NCBI GenBank assembly: GCA_036308645.1
Contig: JAXJVH010000001.1
Location: 13,398-77,397, forward strand
DNA length: 64,000 nucleotides
Origin: RUG11462 sp036308645
Lineage (GTDB): Bacteria > Bacillota > Clostridia > Oscillospirales > Acutalibacteraceae
Direction: 5' to 3'
Position numbers and translations under genes: made by a program. Below the pieces are notes generated by a model. The model did not search any database. It was not told where the DNA came from and saw only the letters and a list, made by a program, of their open reading frames with translations. Positions 61,977 to 64,000 of this stretch are shown one piece after another (the first letter of the stretch is position 1; every line of letters starts with the position of its first letter).

Positions 61977-63542
61977 CTATTTGAGAATAACATAAGTTGT
62001 TGGAAGAATGCCGTTTCCATTATACGGCAGTAAATATTTGCGGTCATACAAAATTGCAGCAGGGGCAGATATAGCATCTTCAAACAAACGAAGATAGGCC
62101 ATATCCTTTGCAAGTTTCTTCAAGTGTACAGGAATATGATCCTTCAAAATCTTTGTAACCGTCTCCATCAACTTCTCCGCTTCATCTGCAATTTGAGCAG
62201 CTGTGTCAGCAAAAATATTTTTCAATGCATCGTGCTGTTCTTTCGTAAAGACCGGTGCATTTACAAAAAGACCTTCATCATTTGAAATAACATAACCCTT
62301 ACGAACCATGTCTGCTGCTAAAGCTTTGTCGTTATCACTGAAAAGCTCAGTGTTGCTTTTAGCAATATCCAGGAACAAATTAGTTACATTTTGTCGATTA
62401 AAGCAGTAATGATGTACCATTTCTCCATTGATAGGGAAATCCATAAACTGCACATAATCTCCGGCGCTATTTACAACATTGGAAATACCAAAGCCAAACT
62501 CCGATTCCCATGAGGTCTGCTCGCCGGTCTCAGCACCCCAGATAAAGCATTCGGTACCAAATTTGTCCTTAGGATAAACTACCTTAATCTTATTCTGCAG
62601 AATTTCTATTACCGACCTATAGAGAATAAAACTTACCATTTGCCATGCAAAGGAATTGCCACTCATATCAGCTCCATAAAAGCCAATCGCACGGACATCT
62701 TTTTCATATTTGGCAACGGCATCAGTTAGCATATCCGCAATCTTTTCTCTTAGCTGGGTCGTTTTGTTATTTACTTCTTTAGAAAAGTCTCTTGTAAAGA
62801 TTACAATGTTAGTGTAATACCTATTTCCGTCTTTTTTCAGAAGATCATATTCGCAAAGTTCCGCCAGTTTATCCTCCATATACGGAAGAGAGACGCCAAT
62901 CTCCAAACTGATTTGCTCTGCACTGAGTTTATCGTTATAGCACGCAAATAAAATATTCTGTGATATTTTGCTATCACACAAGTGATAATAGCGATTCGCA
63001 CCATTGCCACAAAACAAGAGCGAAAGTCCTTTAGGGTTATAACTCTGTTGACCGTAGTTTCGTTCCATACTCATACCTTCTTTCAGAATTTGTCGTGATT
63101 TGAAAAGCAGGTATTTTACCATGCTTTCACTGATTGAGAGGCGATTGGATATTTCCGAACAAGACTTGTTTTCAATGTAGTACAAAACAACAGCTTTTCG
63201 ATATTTTTCAGAGAGTAACGTCAATTCACGACGAAGTAGATACAACGTAGAATCATCTTCTGCTAACGGTTCTGCCACATCGGGCAAATTGTCCGTCATC
63301 TCGCATTCTTTGCTTCTTGCTTTGTTTTTACACCACTGTTTATAAACATTGCCTGCAACCGCCCACATGAAGCCATATACCGCGTCAACATTCCGGATGT
63401 TACTGGAGGATTTATATATCTCCAAAATAATATCTTGAGCCAAATCTTCAGCTTCAAAATGGTTCGATGTTCGGGCGCTGCAGTAAGACAAAAGAGCCTT
63501 TGCTATCTCTTCGACCTTTGCATCAAGTTCTTGCTTATCCAA
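61977..63542 (-). CDS. Sigma-70 family factor with a large C-terminal extension
   Basis: 521 residues. Residues 1-80 are ECF region 2 (HFEAEDLAQDIILEIYKS), 100-160 are region 4 (LSEKYRKAVVLYYIENKS, then CSEISNRLSISESMVKYL). The remaining 350 residues contain another HTH-like segment (KLSAEQISLEIGVSLPYMED) and a domain I do not recognise, with little sign of membrane segments. The extension could be a built-in regulator or sensor. Start is TTG at 63542 with AAAGGAGG 7 bases upstream. It is flanked by the two copies of the tRNA-Arg repeat. Confidence 0.85.
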   Translation of the reverse strand: MDKQELDAKVEEIAKALLSYCSARTSNHFEAEDLAQDIILEIYKSSSNIRNVDAVYGFMWAVAGNVYKQWCKNKARSKECEMTDNLPDVAEPLAEDDSTLYLLRRELTLLSEKYRKAVVLYYIENKSCSEISNRLSISESMVKYLLFKSRQILKEGMSMERNYGQQSYNPKGLSLLFCGNGANRYYHLCDSKISQNILFACYNDKLSAEQISLEIGVSLPYMEDKLAELCEYDLLKKDGNRYYTNIVIFTRDFSKEVNNKTTQLREKIADMLTDAVAKYEKDVRAIGFYGADMSGNSFAWQMVSFILYRSVIEILQNKIKVVYPKDKFGTECFIWGAETGEQTSWESEFGFGISNVVNSAGDYVQFMDFPINGEMVHHYCFNRQNVTNLFLDIAKSNTELFSDNDKALAADMVRKGYVISNDEGLFVNAPVFTKEQHDALKNIFADTAAQIADEAEKLMETVTKILKDHIPVHLKKLAKDMAYLRLFEDAISAPAAILYDRKYLLPYNGNGILPTTYVILK

Positions 63543-63673
63543 TTCTACACCTCCTTTGATTCATCATCACCGGTGATTTCACTTATATAGTGGAACGAAA
63601 TCTCTTTTGGTTAATTTTTATTCAAAATTTTGCCGCAATAATTATACAATATTTTTCTCTGTTATTAAGCCCT

Positions 63674-63785
63674 AAAGTCTATGGATAAAACATACGCCTG
63701 TACGAATTAGCAGGATTTTGCTAAAAATCCGATTAGCAGGCGATTAGCAAAACGCCGATTTTCTGCTAATTGCAATTAGCAAGAA
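63674..63785. repeat. 112-bp repeat, copy B (TTAGCA-rich)
   Basis: See copy A at 61458. This copy is adjacent to the intact tRNA-Arg and its terminator. The stretch 63543-63673 between it and the sigma gene holds only the gene's upstream region, with an ATCACCGGTGAT palindrome at 63568-63579. Confidence 0.85.
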
Positions 63786-63875
63786 TTAGAGCGGGGTATG
63801 ATAATAGTCCGAGTTCATTTTTGACTATATAAAATCAGAAACTCACCTAGGAAAAAGAGTGAGTAAAGAAAAGTG

Positions 63876-63908
63876 AAAGTGCCAAAAACGTAGTGTTTTC
63901 GGCACTTT
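63876..63908 (-). terminator. Terminator of tRNA-Arg
   Basis: An AAAGTGCC/GGCACTTT stem extended by AAAAC/GTTTT, followed on the minus strand by T's. Confidence 0.85.
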
Positions 63909-63909
63909 T

Positions 63910-63986
63910 TGGCGCGCTTGCCCGGATTCGAACCGGGGGCGTTCCGCTTAGGAGGCGGACCCTCTATCCTGCTGAGGTACAAGCGC
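63910..63986 (-). tRNA. tRNA-Arg (anticodon CCT)
   Basis: 77 bases. Acceptor GCGCTTG/CAAGCGC, discriminator G, encoded CCA. The anticodon loop CTCCTAA gives CCT (reads AGG). T-arm CCCGG-TTCGAAT-CCGGG. Complete within the window. Confidence 0.97.
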
Positions 63987-64000
63987 ATATACGATAAGAT

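Overview
The window reads as a low-GC Gram-positive of the class Clostridia, most likely a Ruminococcus-like member of the Oscillospiraceae. The reasons are AT-rich DNA with consensus sigma-A promoters and GGAGG ribosome binding sites, a spoIIM-xerD pair, the YmfF/YmfH peptidase pair, IreB, MurT/GatD, RNase J, a secreted dockerin protein and Thr-rich secreted proteins. Most of the sequence is ordinary chromosome. Two stretches look accessory: about 11.2-15.0 kb and 59.2-64.0 kb.

Layout. 1-5.7 kb (minus) is an operon of two M16-family peptidase-like proteins, lgt, folD and the UPF0237/UPF0210 pair. 5.8-10.9 kb (minus) is a Gld-type ABC transporter (ATPase, permease, GldG-like, DUF4340). 11.2-12.5 kb holds a conserved HTH protein divergent from a small Ser/Thr kinase. 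12.5-15.0 kb holds an XRE regulator, duplicated consensus promoters and small envelope proteins. After tRNA-Leu, 15.2-19.2 kb (minus) is a six-gene operon: dockerin protein, lipoprotein, HPr-kinase-like protein, PqqD-like protein, S26-type peptidase and ABC exporter. It resembles the support genes of a peptide natural-product locus without a recognisable modifying enzyme. 19.3-29.8 kb carries acpP, aroK, ireB, a YgiQ-type radical SAM gene, queA, the asd-dapA-dapB-ACT lysine/DAP operon, a DUF624 membrane protein, xerD and spoIIM. 30-37 kb carries a class V aminotransferase with DUF3343, ispF, hemW, RNase J, ybaB, recR, smpB and ssrA (tmRNA). 37.2-41.7 kb is a zinc-uptake operon with unusual Cys-rich companions. 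41.8-50.4 kb is largely cell-wall related (murT-gatD, alr, uppP) plus a U32 protein and ung. 50.4-55.5 kb is an FN3 secreted protein and a MarR-controlled heterodimeric ABC exporter. 55.7-59.2 kb has a strongly promoted IscU-like/GGGtGRT pair, a CapA-like protein and a DUF6440 protein.

The right end (59.2-64 kb) is an accretion zone beside tRNA-Arg(CCT). It has an ECF sigma/anti-sigma operon, a 521-residue sigma factor with a large extra C-terminal region, two 112-bp repeats about 2.2 kb apart rich in TTAGCA motifs, and a second copy of the tRNA 3' part. This is the pattern left by elements that integrate at a tRNA gene. No integrase, transposase or CRISPR array is visible.

Several genes serve shared jobs. 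DapA/DapB/Asd, Alr, MurT/GatD and UppP supply peptidoglycan. SmpB and tmRNA rescue ribosomes. ZnuABC with its companions handles zinc. The best candidates for something undescribed are the PqqD/HPrK/S26/ABC operon, the IscU-like/GGGtGRT pair, the XRE-controlled promoter repeat set, the HTH-kinase module and the tRNA-Arg-flanked sigma factor.
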